A stretch of 64,000 nucleotides of DNA. Origin: Anoplopoma fimbria (lineage: Eukaryota > Chordata > Actinopteri > Perciformes > Anoplopomatidae). The DNA lies in assembly GCF_027596085.1 (NCBI RefSeq), contig NC_072460.1, forward strand, positions 2,294,151 to 2,358,150, written 5' to 3'. A model generated the notes under the pieces. The model was given only the letters and a program-made list of their open reading frames with translations. It did no database searches and had not been told where the DNA came from. Positions 61,398 to 64,000 of the stretch are shown here, piece by piece; the first letter of the stretch is position 1, and each line of letters opens with the position of its first letter. Both the position numbers and the translations under genes were made by a program.

Positions 61398-61635
61398 CGG
61401 CTTCGGCAGTCGATGTGTCCTTGGGCAAGACACTTAACCCCAAGTTGCTCCTGAAGGCTTGCCATCGGTGTGGACTGGATGTTGCATGAATGTTAGTTAG
61501 AGTCTGATGGTGGCACCTTGATGGTAGCCTGTCATCAGTGTGTGAATGGGTGAATGATATGTAATATACTACTGACTGTAAGTCGCTTTGGATAAAAGCG
61601 TCTGCTAAATGACTGTAATGTAATGTAATATGTGG

Positions 61636-63516
61636 TGGAGATCACCGGAACAAGAATGACCCCCTCAGCCAGACTTCTTATCCCAGCTGCTTTCAAGCTG
61701 AACAGGATAAAGCAATTATATGAGTTATATAACCAAGTTGAAACTAAATGAAATCAATCCTTCTGCACAAGTTTTGTTTTTCATTTTGTATTGATTTAGT
61801 ATTTTCAGTTTAACAGCATAAGAGATGCCTATTGTTCCCCGATTGTTCTGTTACCGGAGTTTTAGTTCCTAATGTTTTTCTAAGTACATTTACTGTTTTC
61901 TATGTCAGGTAATGGTCCATTTAAGAAAGACAGAAAGTTATGTTTCCATCAGTAAACATCTGCTTACATCTCATGCCATACGTAGCATCGTCGGTATGTA
62001 CAGTCATCTTATGTCCTTATGTTCGATTATAATTCATTATTTGTTATTTGCTTTGTGTAGATTGATGTTATATGGCTACCAAGCTAGTCTCACTTGATTT
62101 CTATGGTAGGAGTTCATAGTACATGTGTACAACATAGACATGTTAAAATACAACTGTTATGGATCACTTGATTGACAGTTATTTAATAAATATGCAATAC
62201 ATATGTAAACATGAGTGAGTTAAAAAGGCTTAAAAAGAGCAATGTAAGTCATGACAAAGTATGTTTACAGTGTATTTAAAGATATTTACAGTAAGCATAA
62301 TTCTGATTATACCTTTCTGTCTGTTCTCAGTTTCACACTTTTCTAGTCAATAAACCTGTTGGACAATGGATGACTGTCTCCAGAGTTTTGATGAACAAAA
62401 GGCGTTTAGCTTATTGCCAAAATATATCCAGTCCATGTATTGAGGGCGACATACCGATGCTAAAGGGAAAGTGTGTGTTCACTGTTTGTACAGTGTACTA
62501 CAAAAGTGTCTTTAAATTATCCTTATTTTCATGATGAAAAATCATCATGAAAATAATTTCTAAAAGGAGAAATTAGACTTCTTTATCACTACAATGTTTT
62601 CTTCTGTCTTTAATACATAAGTTTGCCTTTGCCAGTGCAAAAAATAATGGCCAGCATGCTCACCTCGCACAGGTGACTTTCTCAGGTTAAACCAACAACC
62701 CCTCATAATGTCTGTGCACGTCATTGAGAGTAGAAAAGCACAATAAAACTGCTGTCAGTTTCCTGTTACACACCCTCTGGCAGCTGTATTGGATGTTGCC
62801 TTGGGCAACAACAGCAAAAACAGCTGATTGCATTGTTGCATGATGAACTAGACAGGGCTCATATCTGTTCTGTTCCTCTGATGAGGGGGCTCATAGTGAT
62901 GCCTTCACTTGACATTTCTTGAGAGTTGCAAAGTGGGAAGCACCGCTAAGTTTTCCCATTCTTTATTAGTATTTAAACATTTTCTTTTAATGATATCCTT
63001 AATATAACTTGAGACACAGTCTCCAGGAAAACACAGATTTATTTGATTCTTTGTTTCTGAGAAATCCAATTTCGTTCATCATTTGGACAAAATGGACGAC
63101 TCTAAATTCTAAAAAAAACCATCCTAGGCGTCGATGTAGTCTCGACATTGGTTGGGACACATTTTAAACGGGGTCTGGAACATTTTATTTCCTGCATTCT
63201 GATGAATTTTTTCTGCATCAATTTATGGTGGAAAATGTATTATTTATGTAAAGGAGAACACTAAATTAAGGTGCCAGGGAACATTTCAAATTATTAACAT
63301 ATAATGAAACACACTCTCTGACTTTCTAAATTGCTTTCAAATATTAATTCTCCTGTAAATCAAATTTAATGTTTTCTCTGCTGAGGCAACAAACATGTAG
63401 GCATGATTTACTCTTCCTTTCTCTTTTATGTAATTAACCTTTATAAATGTGCAAGTGTTCACTTCAATGATGAATGAAATTAATTATTTTAATTTATTTG
63501 TAAACCTCTGTATGTA
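61636..63516. other. Non-coding stretch
   Basis: AT-rich; apart from the hairpin at 62523-62556 nothing was recognised. Confidence 0.5.
62523..62556. repeat. Perfect 15-bp hairpin with AAAA loop
   Basis: TTATTTTCATGATGA at 62523-62537 and its exact reverse complement at 62542-62556 enclose four A residues. Confidence 0.95.
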
Positions 63517-63790
63517 TCATTAATCTTGGCTGAAATAACAGGGGGATGCAAATCCTGACAGTTAAACTAATGATATTGCAACATTATGCATCCCCCTATT
63601 AAGCTACTTAACTTACACTTTAGGACCAAACAATGTTAGCAGCTGATATTCTGGGCTGTTTTGAGTTGTCAGTATGAATTTCATATATTTACCATTAGTT
63701 TTGGCTGAAGTAACAGGGGGATGCAAGTCCTGGCAGCTAAAATATTAATATTGTAACACAATCCATCCACCTATTAAAATTCTTTACCTT
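63517..63790. repeat. Duplicated palindromic unit
   Basis: The phrase TTGGCTGAARTAACAGGGGG and the following GATGCAARTCCTGRCAG occur at about 63526 and again about 178 bases later. In the first unit AGGGGGATGCA (63540-63550) pairs perfectly with TGCATCCCCCT (63587-63597). In the second unit the right arm has decayed (CCATCCACCTATTA). So it is a direct repeat of an imperfect stem-loop, perhaps a small inverted-repeat element that was duplicated. Confidence 0.7.
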
Positions 63791-64000
63791 GCAGTGTGTA
63801 GGATTCACTAGCTTGGATGTCATACATTCAGTCTAGATGAATAAAGACAGATCATTTCACCGCCATCACATCTGACTGGTTCTGTGTCCTGTACGCATAA
63901 AGATCTCTATTTTCTTTGTGCCTGTGAAGTGGGATAACGTGGCTTTTTTGTCAAGTGCACCCTGACAAACATCTCACTTTTTTCCCCCGCCTGTGCTCTT
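63791..64000. other. Window end, non-coding
   Basis: No gene or recognised repeat. Confidence 0.5.

Larger units (their letters stand above)
61337..61627 (+). mobile_element. tRNA-derived SINE, young copy 2
   Basis: Same head, body and tail as the copy at 9977-10264. The 8-base repeat ATATGTGG at 61329-61336 and 61628-61635 is its target-site duplication. It keeps CpG dinucleotides that are decayed in copy 1 (for example CGGCTTCGG against CAGCTTTGG), so it is closer to the likely source sequence. Both internal promoter boxes are intact. Overlapping frames are shadows. Confidence 0.94.

Noticed and set aside
6979..63553. Seven or so exact ATGCAAAT octamers (either strand) as an organised set of POU sites
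   Set aside because: At this AT content several are expected by chance in 64 kb, and they are not clustered.

Overview
The window reads as intergenic or deep-intronic DNA from a ray-finned fish, most likely a spiny-rayed teleost. It is AT-rich and eukaryotic in character. It has no operon-like gene packing, many simple repeats, and a set of repeats typical of fish genomes: a tRNA-derived SINE, LINE 3' tails, a MITE bounded by TTAA, and a Ty3/Gypsy-like LTR element. The organism call rests on repeat types recognised from memory, not on a database search.

I found no convincing host protein-coding exon on either strand. The open frames are short, scattered on both strands, and show no recognisable domain or splice-consistent structure. 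The only sequence with a protein-coding past is the GC-rich, proline-rich internal remnant of the LTR element at 56862-57926. No functional tRNA, rRNA, snRNA or known microRNA was recognised.

Layout. 0-4 kb: plain sequence with a hairpin/minisatellite at 1.6 kb. 4.43-5.05 kb: MITE with a strong internal hairpin and an antisense tRNA-like segment. 9.98-10.26 kb: young SINE copy. 12.5-14.8 kb: two related repeat blocks, the second interrupted by a LINE 3' end. 15-30 kb: mostly featureless non-coding DNA. 30.2-31.8 kb: minisatellite, dispersed repeat A and dispersed repeat B. 32.55 kb: LINE-like tail. 39.4-41.7 kb: another repeat A, an LTR fragment, and repeat B in inverted orientation. 44-47 kb: LINE tail and microsatellites. 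49.0-49.35 kb: older SINE on the minus strand. 51.5-52.3 kb: diverged tandem repeat followed by a probable repeat. 53.9-55.7 kb: repeats A and C. 56.86-57.93 kb: internally deleted LTR retrotransposon with an intact target-site duplication. 59-61 kb: microsatellites. 61.34-61.63 kb: second young SINE. 62.5-63.8 kb: a hairpin and a duplicated palindromic repeat.

Nothing here looks like a multi-gene system. The best leads are in the repeats: a SINE head and body joined to two different 3' tails, a compensatory base pair in the hairpin of two LINE tails, the precisely bounded but gutted LTR element, the nested insertion at 14.5 kb, and several near-perfect hairpins. Some non-repetitive stretches could be conserved regulatory DNA, but this cannot be shown from one sequence.
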